A stretch of DNA of 40,688 nucleotides from an uncultured Ruminiclostridium sp. (lineage in GTDB: Bacteria > Bacillota > Clostridia > Oscillospirales > Ruminococcaceae), in assembly GCA_934454635.1 (NCBI GenBank), contig CAKSFR010000019.1, forward strand, positions 1 through 40,688, given 5' to 3'. The translations under genes were made by a program, and so were the position numbers. Below the pieces are notes generated by a model that saw nothing but the letters and a program-made list of their open reading frames with translations, ran no database searches and was not told the DNA's origin. Position 1 is the first letter of the stretch. Every line of letters starts with the position of its first letter. Positions 12,760-21,395 of the stretch are shown piece by piece.

Positions 12760-15426
12760 TCAGTTCTTGGCGCCGTTAAGCACATACCCCGCCAGACTGT
12801 ACGCCAGCCATTTTCCCTCGGGAGTTTCGGCAATCTCGGGCAGGCGAATCGTGCAGTAAAGCAGTCCGTCAGCTTCGTAGAGTATTCCCAAACGCTCGGC
12901 GCGGTGCGGGTTGTCGATAGCCCAAACGATAGGCTCGATATCCGTTCCGTCGAGGTTCTCACAATGGCTGTGCGTAACGGGACTGAACCACTGCGGAGTT
13001 GAGAAAAATTCGGTCGGGAACTGCGCGAGCGCAGGGTGCTTTTCGTCGATAAGGCAGCCCATTGTGCCGGGCGCGACGGGTTTGTTCATCGAGTCGGAAA
13101 TTATCTTGAACATTGGGTAGCACCAGAAATCCGTGCAGTATATTCCGGGAAGTTTTCCCTCGGCGTGGGGGATAACGATAGCCTTTTCGCCTTTGTTCAT
13201 GCGCTCGCGCGCGTGAATTTCGTCCTCGGCGAAGTAAACTGTTTTTCCGTCCGCGGTTATTCCCTCGGCGGTAACCGAAACGGGCAGTTCGGGATATACC
13301 CATAGGTCGTAGTTATTGTGTACTTCGGTTCCGATAAGCTCAAGGCGCAGGTGCAGCTTTTCGGGCGCGGATATTCCGCTGCGGTCAAGCAGTACGCTGC
13401 CGATACGGCGCACACGTCCACCGTCGGAAACCGTAATTTCTCCCGTGTGAACGGTTTCCTTTCCCGAAAGAACGGAATAGCGGACTGTTTTTGCGCTGAA
13501 GTTCGGGTCGGTGTTGAAAACCGTTACGCCGAAGCTGATTTTCTCCAAAGCCGAAAAAGTGAATTTGTCAAATTCGGCAAGCACTGCGGTCGCCGCGCAG
13601 AAGCTTCGCCAGTCACGCGGGGCGATAAGTCCCTTTGACTCCATAAGCGAGTTCAGAACGCCGACGAGCGCCGTTCCCTGACCGGGGAAATCCTGTAGAT
13701 CGAGAAGCTGGAAGCCCGAAAGATTTTCCGAGCGCAGAGCGGTTTCAAGCTCCGCCTTATAGCACTGTACCGCGAGCGCGCCGGACGCGCGAAAAAAGCT
13801 GTCCGTGAAAGGAAGCAGTCCCTTTTCCTCGGCTTTTTCACGGTATATCGCGATATTTTCCGCTTCGATCGAGCCTGTGTAGTGCGAAAGCTCGCGGTAG
13901 TCGGGATAGGTTTCGTACTGTCCGATTTCGTGCGAAATTACGGGTACGTCGGGGATAAGTCCCGCCGAGCCGTCTGCTTCCACCTCTTTTACGCCGGTTC
14001 CGTATTGGATAAGTATTTTGCCTCCCTCGGAAGCGCCGTCCGAAACGACCTCCGGCTTAATTATCGCGTCATAATTGTGGCGGGAGTTCGGCGCGTCGGT
14101 CTGGATATGACCGAGAGGAGCGTCGCACATCGCATACGAACCGCGGTAAAGACGTTCGCGGGAAAGCCTTACTCCGCTTAAAAAGTCGGCTTCCGCAAGC
14201 ACCTCGGGGACAAACTGGAAATTGTTTGAGCCGTCGGTGTACAGGTGGCGGCTGTCGAACGCGCGGTAGTCGTGCAGTATCTTGTTAAGCACGTCCTTGC
14301 TGCCCCAAAGCTCGTTTCCGAGCGACATCATCGCGAACGACGGGTGATTTCCGAATGCGGCAAGCATACGGAAGCCCTCGTCGATAAGATACTGCTGCTC
14401 CTCGTTTATTTCATCGGGGATAGTGCCCCAGAAAGGCAGCTCGGGCTGTAAATATATACCGAGCTTATCCGCCGCGATGAAAGCCGCTTCGGGCGGGCAG
14501 CAGGTGTGGAAGCGGTAATGGTTTATCCCATAGGCCTTCGCGATTCCGAAAACGCGCTCCCATTCTGCGGTATCGGTCGGAGCGTAGCCGGTCAGCGGGA
14601 ATACCATACCGTCGTGCTTTCCGCGCAGGAAAGTTTCATTTCCGTTAACGAACAACTTCAGTCCATTGTGCGCAAAGCGGCGGAACCCGAACGGAAAGCG
14701 CAGTTCCTCACCGTTTATCACAAGGGAAAGCGTGAATACGTTCGGGGTAAATTCGTCCCACAGCGGCAGCTTTTTATCGGGAACATATCTTATCTTATTT
14801 TCGCCGTTTTTTATGCCGAAGCTCTGCGTGCGGCAGCCTTGAACAAAAGCGGAAAGCGTTCCGTCGCCCGTGGCAGTAAACGTAACGTCAAGCTCGCGCG
14901 AATCGCAGTCGGGGAATATCATTACCTCGTCGATATGTACGGCGGGACGGGAAATTATGCGGAGCTTGCCTGTTATTCCGAGCCAGTTGGTCTGCGTGTC
15001 GGGCGAGGTCAGGTGTCCGCCGCCGGTAGGATAGCCGACATTCGCAACGCGCACGGCAAGCGTATGAACGCCCGCTTTAAGGTGCGGCAGAGCGAAAATG
15101 TGCGGGGCGGTAAGGCTGTTTCCGCTGCCGATTTTTTTTCCGTCCAGAAAAACCACGGTCATGCGCGTGCGTTCGAGAAAGAGTGAAAGTTCACGCGCGG
15201 AATCCTCTTCGGAAACGGTAAATTCGCGGCTGAACCAAGCGTATCCTTCATAGGAATAGTGGTCGGTCAGGTAGCCCGTGGCGCGTTCGCTGTTGCGGGC
15301 AACTTTTTTCGCGTGGGAGATAGTGTCGGGGAGGCATATTGTATCGGTATAATTTTCGGGAGGAAGTTCATCGGGAGTTTTGCTGAGTGTGAGCCGCCAG
15401 ATTCCGCTTAAATCAATAGTGTTCAT
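12760..15426 (-). CDS. Glycoside hydrolase family 2 protein
   Basis: The 888-residue enzyme has the GH2 layout: a jelly-roll sugar-binding domain (about 1-160), an immunoglobulin-like domain (about 165-255), a TIM barrel with the acid/base pair N371-E372 (MMSLGNELWGS) and the likely nucleophile E500 (ISHEIGQYETYPDY), and further beta domains to the end. Family members act on beta-galactosides, beta-glucuronides or mannosides; the substrate cannot be read from the sequence. There is no signal peptide, so it should act on imported oligosaccharides. The ATG at 15426 follows AAGGAAA; an upstream start at 15534 lies within the promoter. It forms an operon with the esterase. Confidence 0.88.
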   Translation of the reverse strand: MNTIDLSGIWRLTLSKTPDELPPENYTDTICLPDTISHAKKVARNSERATGYLTDHYSYEGYAWFSREFTVSEEDSARELSLFLERTRMTVVFLDGKKIGSGNSLTAPHIFALPHLKAGVHTLAVRVANVGYPTGGGHLTSPDTQTNWLGITGKLRIISRPAVHIDEVMIFPDCDSRELDVTFTATGDGTLSAFVQGCRTQSFGIKNGENKIRYVPDKKLPLWDEFTPNVFTLSLVINGEELRFPFGFRRFAHNGLKLFVNGNETFLRGKHDGMVFPLTGYAPTDTAEWERVFGIAKAYGINHYRFHTCCPPEAAFIAADKLGIYLQPELPFWGTIPDEINEEQQYLIDEGFRMLAAFGNHPSFAMMSLGNELWGSKDVLNKILHDYRAFDSRHLYTDGSNNFQFVPEVLAEADFLSGVRLSRERLYRGSYAMCDAPLGHIQTDAPNSRHNYDAIIKPEVVSDGASEGGKILIQYGTGVKEVEADGSAGLIPDVPVISHEIGQYETYPDYRELSHYTGSIEAENIAIYREKAEEKGLLPFTDSFFRASGALAVQCYKAELETALRSENLSGFQLLDLQDFPGQGTALVGVLNSLMESKGLIAPRDWRSFCAATAVLAEFDKFTFSALEKISFGVTVFNTDPNFSAKTVRYSVLSGKETVHTGEITVSDGGRVRRIGSVLLDRSGISAPEKLHLRLELIGTEVHNNYDLWVYPELPVSVTAEGITADGKTVYFAEDEIHARERMNKGEKAIVIPHAEGKLPGIYCTDFWCYPMFKIISDSMNKPVAPGTMGCLIDEKHPALAQFPTEFFSTPQWFSPVTHSHCENLDGTDIEPIVWAIDNPHRAERLGILYEADGLLYCTIRLPEIAETPEGKWLAYSLAGYVLNGAKN

Positions 15427-15505
15427 GGGAATTTCCTTTCTTTTGTACAGCGCAGGGATCGCCGTATGATTTGCACGCCGCTGTTGTAGAATAATTAACA
15501 GCATA

Positions 15506-15534
15506 ATTATAGCAAAAACGGCGGGAGTTTTCAA
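15506..15534 (-). promoter_or_regulatory. Promoter of the GH2-esterase operon
   Basis: Reading leftward, TTGAAA (15529-15534), a 17-base spacer ending in TGC, and TATAAT (15506-15511), about 80 bases upstream of the GH2 start. Confidence 0.7.
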
Positions 15535-15551
15535 TAGCCTGCCCGAAATAA

Positions 15552-15610
15552 TAATACTAATTCCTAATCATATAGGCATTATCTATATGAAGATTGAAAA
15601 ATAGTATAAA
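15552..15610 (-). repeat. Short copy of an ATACTAA-ended hairpin element
   Basis: About 59 bases whose ends ATACTAATTCCTAATC (15554-15569) and GATTGAAAAATAGTAT (15592-15607) are imperfect inverted repeats, with an inner perfect hairpin catatag/ctatatg (15569-15575, 15583-15589). The reverse complement of both ends recurs at 21122-21143 (22 identical bases) and 21299-21317 (19 identical bases), where a longer insert separates them. It sits between the divergent GH2 and GntR promoters. Confidence 0.65.
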
Positions 15611-15633
15611 TCAAAATTTTTTTAATATTGGTA

Positions 15634-15662
15634 TTGACAAGCGTGCATGAATGTGCTATACT
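15634..15662 (+). promoter_or_regulatory. Promoter of the GntR-ABC operon
   Basis: TTGACA (15634-15639), a 17-base spacer ending in TGC, and TATACT (15657-15662). A large operator-like palindrome begins three bases further on. Confidence 0.8.
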
Positions 15663-15664
15663 CA

Positions 15665-15691
15665 AACTGTACTAAATGATATAGTACAGTT
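15665..15691. promoter_or_regulatory. Probable GntR operator
   Basis: Arms aactgtacta (15665-15674) and tagtacagtt (15682-15691) are perfect 10-base inverted repeats around 7 bases. The position over the transcription start fits autorepression by the YtrA-type regulator encoded immediately downstream. Confidence 0.7.
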
Positions 15692-15712
15692 AAAACGAAG
15701 GGGGTCGATAGC

Positions 15713-16084
15713 TTGTTTGCAATGCAGCTTGAGGGCGGAGCGTCGATTTGCGAGCAGCTCTGCGAGCGCATTACGGGGCTTATTTTCAACGGCACAATGG
15801 AGGAAAACGAAAAGCTGCCTGCCGTGCGCGAGGTCGCCAAATCGCTCGGAATAAACCCGAACACGGTTCAGAAAGCGTACGCGCAGCTTGAACAGCGCGG
15901 ACTTATCTATTCCATTCCGGCAAAGGGCAGCTATGTCGCACAGCACGACGTAACTGCGGAAATAATCCGCGGGCAGCTCATTTCCGCCGTTGAAAAAACG
16001 CTTCGCAGCGCTTTTTCCGCGGGAATTGAAAAAAGCGAAATAATCGGTTTGATCGAAAAGATCGAAGAGGGGGAACAATCGTGA
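15713..16084 (+). CDS. GntR-family (YtrA-type) transcriptional regulator
   Basis: The 123-residue protein has a winged helix-turn-helix (about 10-80; LPAVREVAKSLGINPNTVQKAYAQLEQRGLIYSIPAKGSYVA) and only a short C-terminal dimerisation tail, which is the YtrA subfamily pattern. These repress ABC transporter operons and are released by envelope stress or ligands. The TTG at 15713 is 8 bases from an AAGGGGG site; an ATG at 15722 is an alternative. It overlaps the ATPase gene by 4 bases, so the two are translationally coupled, and the palindrome at 15665-15691 is its likely operator. Confidence 0.88.
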   Translation: MFAMQLEGGASICEQLCERITGLIFNGTMEENEKLPAVREVAKSLGINPNTVQKAYAQLEQRGLIYSIPAKGSYVAQHDVTAEIIRGQLISAVEKTLRSAFSAGIEKSEIIGLIEKIEEGEQS

Positions 16085-16974
16085 TTGAAATTCAAAATAT
16101 CAGTCTTGACTTCGACGGACAGCAGGTTCTCGACGAGGTAAGCCTGACCGTTCCCGAGGGGCGGGCGTTCGGTCTGCTCGGCTCGAACGGGGCGGGGAAA
16201 TCTACGCTTCTGAGGGTGATCTCAGGGGTGTATAAGCCCGACTGCGGGGCTGTCAGAATAGACGGCGATAACGTCTGGGACAATGTAAAAACAAAGGAAA
16301 AAATCTGCTTCGTGAATGATGAAACGATACAGTTTTCGGCAATGACGCTTCAGAAGCTGAAAAACTACTACAAGCGTTTTTATTCCACATTTTCTGAGGA
16401 GAAGTTTGAGAAGCTGCACAGCGTTCTGAATCTCCCGATGAATAAGCGGCTTTCAAGCTTTTCAAAGGGCATGAAGCGGCAGGCGGTCGTTATCTGCGCG
16501 CTTGCGTGCTGTACGAAATACATTTTTCTAGACGAGGCGTTCGACGGTCTTGACCCGACGATGCGAATAATCGTCAAAAATATGATGATCGACGCAATGC
16601 TCGACAACGGAACAAGCGTTATTCTTTCATCTCACAATCTCAAGGAAATTCAGGAGTTCTGCGACACGGCGGCGCTGCTTCACAACGGGAAAATCGTGTT
16701 CTGCCGTGAGCTTGACAGCGTTATGGGCAATGTCCGGAAGGTTCAGACCTCTTTCGGCGCGCCGTGTTCAAAGGAAGATTTCCCCGAAATTGAAATACTT
16801 CACCTTGAAACCAACGGAAGCGTGGTGCAGATAATAGCAAAGGGCGGCGAGGAAGAAATACGCGCGGCGATAGAGAAGCGCAACCCGAAATTCCTCGACC
16901 TTGTTCCGCTTACGCTCGACGAAATATTTATTTATGAAATGGAGGGCATGGGCTATGACGCAGCAGCGCTCTGA
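16081..16974 (+). CDS. ABC transporter ATP-binding protein
   Basis: The 297-residue ATPase has Walker A GSNGAGKST (34-42), the signature LSSFSKGMKRQ (124-134), Walker B YIFLDEAFDGLDP (147-159) and the switch His in ILSSHNLKEI. It powers transport together with the permease encoded next. The start is GTG inside the GTGA overlap with the regulator gene, and its end overlaps the permease by 20 bases. YtrB-like ATPases of this arrangement usually serve efflux or envelope functions; the substrate is unknown. Confidence 0.9.
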   Translation: MIEIQNISLDFDGQQVLDEVSLTVPEGRAFGLLGSNGAGKSTLLRVISGVYKPDCGAVRIDGDNVWDNVKTKEKICFVNDETIQFSAMTLQKLKNYYKRFYSTFSEEKFEKLHSVLNLPMNKRLSSFSKGMKRQAVVICALACCTKYIFLDEAFDGLDPTMRIIVKNMMIDAMLDNGTSVILSSHNLKEIQEFCDTAALLHNGKIVFCRELDSVMGNVRKVQTSFGAPCSKEDFPEIEILHLETNGSVVQIIAKGGEEEIRAAIEKRNPKFLDLVPLTLDEIFIYEMEGMGYDAAAL

Positions 16975-19165
16975 AAAGACGAATTATACGCTTAAATATT
17001 TCACTTATCAGCTTGGCAGGCTGAAAAGCTGCATAATTTTTTCTGCGATCTTCTCGTTCCTGTTTTTCCCGATGGTGATGATCTCACAGGGCAGGTCGGT
17101 ATCAATTTCCGTTGAAACGGCGGCGATAATTCTTGCGGCAATATCTTTTGTGGGACTTGTGGCAGTGACATTTATCTCTCCGCTTGTTGCAATGAAGCAC
17201 CTTTATACAAGAACGAGCGCGGACAATATCCTTTCTCTCCCGCTCACTGCGGCGCAGCGCTTTATCGGCGATATATGCGCGGGCTTCGGGGCGTTCGCGG
17301 TTCCTTTCGCGCTTTCAATTCCCGTTACATACATCGCCAAAAAAATCTCGGACGCGAGTATGGAGTTCAACATTGTTTTTCTGGCGCTTGCGCTGCTGCT
17401 TATGTTCGCGGCGTTCAACACCATGCTCACGATATGCTGCGGACGGCTCACGGAGGCTATTCTCTATCCTATCGCGCTTAACTTCGCAGTGCCGCTTTTC
17501 ACGATTCTCGGCACATATATCTCCTACGTCAACGCTTTCGGGCTTGACAGCGGATACGATATGCTCAGCACAACGGGATTTTTACAAGCGCTCATGGGCT
17601 TTCTCGGTTATGTTATCGCGGTGACCTCGCCGATAGGCTGTCTTTTTGAAGCGCTGGCGTTTGAACTGTCGATACCGATAATTATTGCGCTGATAATGAC
17701 GGTCGTTATGCTTGTGACAGCGTTTATTCTGTACAAAAAGCGCCCTGCGCACAGAATAGGTCAGCCGTTCGTTTTCAAACCCGTTTTCACAATATCCGCA
17801 GCGCTCGTTATTCTCGGAACTATCACGACATATATCGCTTTAATGTTCATATTAAACGGCGAGGAAACACCCGACTTTGTTGTAAACGGCATTGTCGCCG
17901 CAGTTATTGCGCTTATTCTCCTGCTTATAATGGAGCTGATAAACAATAAGCGGATAAAAAACGTGCCGAAATTTATTCTGAAATACGCGGCAATGACTAT
18001 CGGCGGGCTTGCGCTCTGTTTTATCCTGTACAAGGGCGAGGGCTTCGGAATAACCTCGTATATCCCCGACGAAAGCGATATTGAATATGTTAGAATTTAT
18101 CAGTACTACGAAGGCGGAACAAGAAGCGCGGTCGTAAAAGGCAATACTGACTCTTCAAAAATGATTACCGAGCTGCACAAAAATAAAATAGATAATCGTT
18201 CGGTTTCAAACGGAATGGGCGATGAAACGATCTACATTGAATATTACCTCCGAAACGGTCAGTATGTTTCACGCTGCTATGCGGGCGAACCCGACAGCTT
18301 CTGGGAGGAAATGTACGCGACCGAGGGTTATCGCCTCGATAAGCTGAATACGATAGCTCTATACGGAAAGCAGGATATAACGCTTGCTATAAGCGATGTC
18401 AGATCCTCGGAAGAAATCAAGTATGCGTTCGCGCTCGAAAATGAACATAACAGCAATATAAACTATATTTTCGTCGAAGAGGCTGATATGGAAGCGCTTA
18501 CCGCCGCTCTTGAAGCGGATCTGTCCGCCGATGATTTGTATGGCAGGCACAAAGGCGCGGCAATAGGCACGCTCCGCGTCGCAAACGTCACAATGAAAAA
18601 CAGTATAAATGTTTCGCAGAAACAGCTTAACCACACGATAGCCAGAATAAACATATACGAAAGCTATACGAACACCTGCGCATACCTTAGCAGCTTCGGG
18701 AAGCTCCCGACAGCCAATGAGGCGGCGACGGAAGCGATAAAGAGCAGCTCCGCGCGGTCGGTTATGAGAGTTCCCAAAGGGCAGAACAAATGGATAAGCG
18801 CCGAGAGTGAAATGATACTGGTTTATGAGTCTGAATTTAAGGAGCTTCTCGCGAACGAGGTAATGTACACAAAGCAGAACGACGGCGAATATAATTATTA
18901 CCTTGTTCTGGGAGTCGACTACCGCTTCTCGCCTGTTATAAGCTATGATTATCACAATTATGAGTACAGCGAAGAACAGCTTGAAAATTTCAGATTGGCG
19001 GGTATGCTTCAGCCGGAGGTCGTATTCGACGAGCATTATATAAGCTCGGTATGCGGCGTGGATACCGCAGGCGCCGACAATATATACGCGCTGATAAATG
19101 AGGAAATGTATGATAAACTCGATGAAATGTTCTCATCAAGATATGTTATAAAGCCTATTTCATGA
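16955..19165 (+). CDS. ABC transporter permease with large C-terminal soluble region
   Basis: The 736-residue protein has about ten hydrophobic segments in its first 370 residues (for example CIIFSAIFSFLFFPMVMI and LSIPIIIALIMTVVMLVTAFILY), followed by about 365 mostly soluble residues. The start is the ATG at 16955, preceded by GGAGGG inside the ATPase gene. It is the membrane part of the GntR-regulated transporter. The soluble half has no recognisable domain and does not resemble a standard permease; it might bind ligand or sense the envelope. The last gene of the operon, ended by a hairpin at 19187-19218. Confidence 0.75.
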   Translation: MTQQRSEKTNYTLKYFTYQLGRLKSCIIFSAIFSFLFFPMVMISQGRSVSISVETAAIILAAISFVGLVAVTFISPLVAMKHLYTRTSADNILSLPLTAAQRFIGDICAGFGAFAVPFALSIPVTYIAKKISDASMEFNIVFLALALLLMFAAFNTMLTICCGRLTEAILYPIALNFAVPLFTILGTYISYVNAFGLDSGYDMLSTTGFLQALMGFLGYVIAVTSPIGCLFEALAFELSIPIIIALIMTVVMLVTAFILYKKRPAHRIGQPFVFKPVFTISAALVILGTITTYIALMFILNGEETPDFVVNGIVAAVIALILLLIMELINNKRIKNVPKFILKYAAMTIGGLALCFILYKGEGFGITSYIPDESDIEYVRIYQYYEGGTRSAVVKGNTDSSKMITELHKNKIDNRSVSNGMGDETIYIEYYLRNGQYVSRCYAGEPDSFWEEMYATEGYRLDKLNTIALYGKQDITLAISDVRSSEEIKYAFALENEHNSNINYIFVEEADMEALTAALEADLSADDLYGRHKGAAIGTLRVANVTMKNSINVSQKQLNHTIARINIYESYTNTCAYLSSFGKLPTANEAATEAIKSSSARSVMRVPKGQNKWISAESEMILVYESEFKELLANEVMYTKQNDGEYNYYLVLGVDYRFSPVISYDYHNYEYSEEQLENFRLAGMLQPEVVFDEHYISSVCGVDTAGADNIYALINEEMYDKLDEMFSSRYVIKPIS

Positions 19166-19186
19166 CAATATAGATCTATTCACAGA

Positions 19187-19218
19187 ACAGCTCCCATGCA
19201 CTTACGCATGGGAGCTGT
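19187..19218. terminator. Hairpin between convergent operons
   Basis: Arms acagctcccatgc (19187-19199) and gcatgggagctgt (19206-19218) pair perfectly over 13 bases. No T run follows on either strand, so its efficiency as an intrinsic terminator is uncertain, but it sits exactly between two convergent operons. Confidence 0.6.
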
Positions 19219-19254
19219 CCTGTTGTATATTTGGAGATTGAAGGGTTATTGGTA

Positions 19255-20175
19255 TTATTCTTTTACAGAACCGGTAACGAGGTTGCTGTAAATCGACTTC
19301 TGTAAAACGAGGAAGAGTATAAGCGACGGGATTATACAGATGATAATACCCGCAAAAATTATCTCCCATTTTGCGCCGTAGGGTCCGATAAAGCGGTACA
19401 GCGCCGTCGAAACAACGTTGTTTTCCGCGCTCGGCATATAGAGGTTGGCGGTGTAGAAGTCGTTGTAGATCCCTACGAATTTTATTACGAGAACGGTCGC
19501 TATCGCCGGGCGAAGCATGGGCAGGATAATGCTCCAATAAACGCGCGGATATGAGCAGCCGTCGAGGATAGCGCTTTCGTCGAGCGAAACCGAGATATTG
19601 TCGAGGAACTGAATGAAAATATAGATAGAAACAATGTCCGTACCGATATAAAGCACGCAGGGCGCAGCGAGCGAGTCGAAAAGGCCGAGCGCGTTTACGA
19701 TCTGAAAGACCGTTACTTGCATCGAGATATTCGGCAGAAGCGCCGCAAAGAGGAACACGAACTTGACTGCGCGTGTGAACATCATCTTAAAGCGCTGGAG
19801 AACGAACGCTGTCATTGTACCTGTGATTATCGTTCCCGCGCAGGAAACCACGAGAATTATCGCCGTGTTTGCCAGACCGCGGAGGACGTTGCCGTTAAGA
19901 AACGCAATTTTGAAGTTCTCAAACTGCGGAACTGCGGGAAGCCGGAAAACATTTGTGCCGATATATTCTTCGTGCGTCTTGAATGCGCCGATCAACACGA
20001 CGAGCAGAGGAATTATAACGATAAGGCAGCAGGCGATGAGGAACACATATTTCAGTATTTTTATAATTATTTTCACCGCCGCAGGCGTTTCGCGGAATCT
20101 GTAATTGCTCAGGTCAAATTCCTTTTCGCCGCTCTGAACCTGTACGTCGGTATGATTTGTACCGTTCATCGTCAT
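19255..20175 (-). CDS. Carbohydrate ABC transporter permease (MalG type)
   Basis: The 306-residue protein has about six membrane helices and the EAA loop (ESAILDGCSYPRVYWSIILPMLRPA, about 203-227) that contacts the ATPase. It pairs with the permease encoded just upstream to form the membrane channel of a CUT1-type sugar importer. Its ATG overlaps the preceding stop codon (ATGA at 20172-20175), which supports this start, although a second ATG six bases later is better spaced from AAGGAGG. It is the last gene of the operon, and no ATPase is encoded here, so a shared ATPase elsewhere is likely. Confidence 0.9.
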   Translation of the reverse strand: MTMNGTNHTDVQVQSGEKEFDLSNYRFRETPAAVKIIIKILKYVFLIACCLIVIIPLLVVLIGAFKTHEEYIGTNVFRLPAVPQFENFKIAFLNGNVLRGLANTAIILVVSCAGTIITGTMTAFVLQRFKMMFTRAVKFVFLFAALLPNISMQVTVFQIVNALGLFDSLAAPCVLYIGTDIVSIYIFIQFLDNISVSLDESAILDGCSYPRVYWSIILPMLRPAIATVLVIKFVGIYNDFYTANLYMPSAENNVVSTALYRFIGPYGAKWEIIFAGIIICIIPSLILFLVLQKSIYSNLVTGSVKE

Positions 20176-21098
20176 TTGTCCTCCTTAAACGCAATTTTCT
20201 GTATTCCCGTAATTATCAGAATTATCGCAAGCAGGACTATCGCCATTGCGCTCGCAAGTCCGACCTTATGGTACTGGAACGCGGTTTCGATCGTTTTTAT
20301 AACGAAAGTGCTTGTTCCGCTGCGTCCGCCTGTGATAATATACGGAATTTCAAATACCGAGACCGCGCCCTTTACGGCGAGGATAAGCTGAAGCGCAACG
20401 ATCGGACGGATACTTGGGAAAATGATATATCTGAAGCGCTGCCATGCGTTTGCGCCGTCGAGGTCGGCAGCTTCATATATATCGGGGGATATAGACTGGA
20501 TAGCGCCGATAAACATGATGATATCGAAACCGATATAGCGCCATATTGAGGCGAAAACAAGACAGAAATTCACTATACTCGGCTCGGAAAGCCACTTTAC
20601 AGGCTCCATTCCGAGCATAACAAGAATACTGTTTAGCGTTCCCTCTGTATTTGTGATTCCGTCGCCCTTCTGGAAGAATCGGCGGAAAATAAGCGAAACC
20701 GCAACGCCGTTCATCATATAGGGGAAGAACAGAATACCCTTGAATAAATTTGCAAATTTTATTTTTGAGCATAAAAGCGTTGCTATAAGCAGCGCGAATG
20801 CAAGCTGCACAAACGAGCCGACCAGATAATAAAGGCTGTTTGCAAAGGTTTTAAGATAGCTGTCGTCGGTAAACATACGGACATAGTTGTCAAAACCTAC
20901 CCATTCGACCGAAACGCCCATCTGATCGCGCTTCTGGAAGCTGTATATGCCCATATTTACCGCGGGGATAAGTGTAAAAAGAATAAGGAGCGCAAGCGGA
21001 ATAAGCAGAAACAGAACCGTTGTCATGTATTTCTGCCCGGTATAGCCGCTGAGCCATTCGCCGAAAGTTCGTTTTTTTGGAGCTGCGGCAGTTGCCAT
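20172..21098 (-). CDS. Carbohydrate ABC transporter permease (MalF type)
   Basis: The 308-residue protein has about six membrane helices and the EAA loop (YEAADLDGANAWQRFRYIIFPSIRP). It is the first of two permeases that import a sugar delivered by the binding protein encoded upstream. An AAAGGGTG site precedes the ATG. The 297-base gap to the binding protein gene holds a terminator-like hairpin and a large hairpin-rich element, which could lower permease expression relative to the binding protein. Confidence 0.9.
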   Translation of the reverse strand: MATAAAPKKRTFGEWLSGYTGQKYMTTVLFLLIPLALLILFTLIPAVNMGIYSFQKRDQMGVSVEWVGFDNYVRMFTDDSYLKTFANSLYYLVGSFVQLAFALLIATLLCSKIKFANLFKGILFFPYMMNGVAVSLIFRRFFQKGDGITNTEGTLNSILVMLGMEPVKWLSEPSIVNFCLVFASIWRYIGFDIIMFIGAIQSISPDIYEAADLDGANAWQRFRYIIFPSIRPIVALQLILAVKGAVSVFEIPYIITGGRSGTSTFVIKTIETAFQYHKVGLASAMAIVLLAIILIITGIQKIAFKEDK

Positions 21099-21121
21099 CG
21101 GAGTTCACCCTTTCCGAATTT

Positions 21122-21317
21122 TTTATACTATTTTTCAATCTTCCTATAGACAACGTCTACAGGAAGATTCGTCGCTTCTGCAAAGCGGCGTGGCGGCGCA
21201 GCCGCCGAAAAAGCCGTACAATACTAATTCCGTCAAAGCTGTCGGCTTTGACATACCGCTTTTTAAGCGGCAATCAAATATATAGACGTTGTATATATTG
21301 ATTAGGAATTAGTATTA
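21122..21317. repeat. Hairpin-rich element between sugar-binding protein and permease genes
   Basis: The ends match the reverse complement of the short element at 15552-15610. Inside lie hairpin P (21137-21151 with 21155-21169, loop aac, one mismatch), Q (21173-21187) and R (ggcggc/gccgcc, 21192-21206, loop gca). A cloverleaf-like unit follows at 21220-21316: an outer stem aatactaattcc/ggaattagtatt encloses three hairpins, gtcaaagc/gctttgac (21232-21252), ccgctt/aagcgg (21256-21270, loop ttt) and an AT-rich hairpin (21272-21303). No protein is encoded. It may be a mobile element or an RNA element in the operon. Confidence 0.7.
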
Positions 21318-21322
21318 GAAAT

Positions 21323-21355
21323 GCCGGTCCGGGAAGTGCTGCGACCCGAACCGGC
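21323..21355 (-). terminator. Hairpin after the sugar-binding protein gene
   Basis: On the minus strand GCCGGTTCGGG and CCCGGACCGGC pair over 11 bases (one G-T pair) soon after the binding protein stop. Only ATTTCT follows, so it may be a partial terminator or an mRNA-stabilising 3' hairpin, as between malE and malF in other bacteria. Confidence 0.6.
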
Positions 21356-21395
21356 TTTCTGAGGAATATATGAAGATTGGCTTAATCTTGGTTAA

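Noticed and set aside
18359..19036. 225-codon open frame antisense to the ABC permease
   Set aside because: Shadow of the permease gene; Arg-rich with no coding signs.
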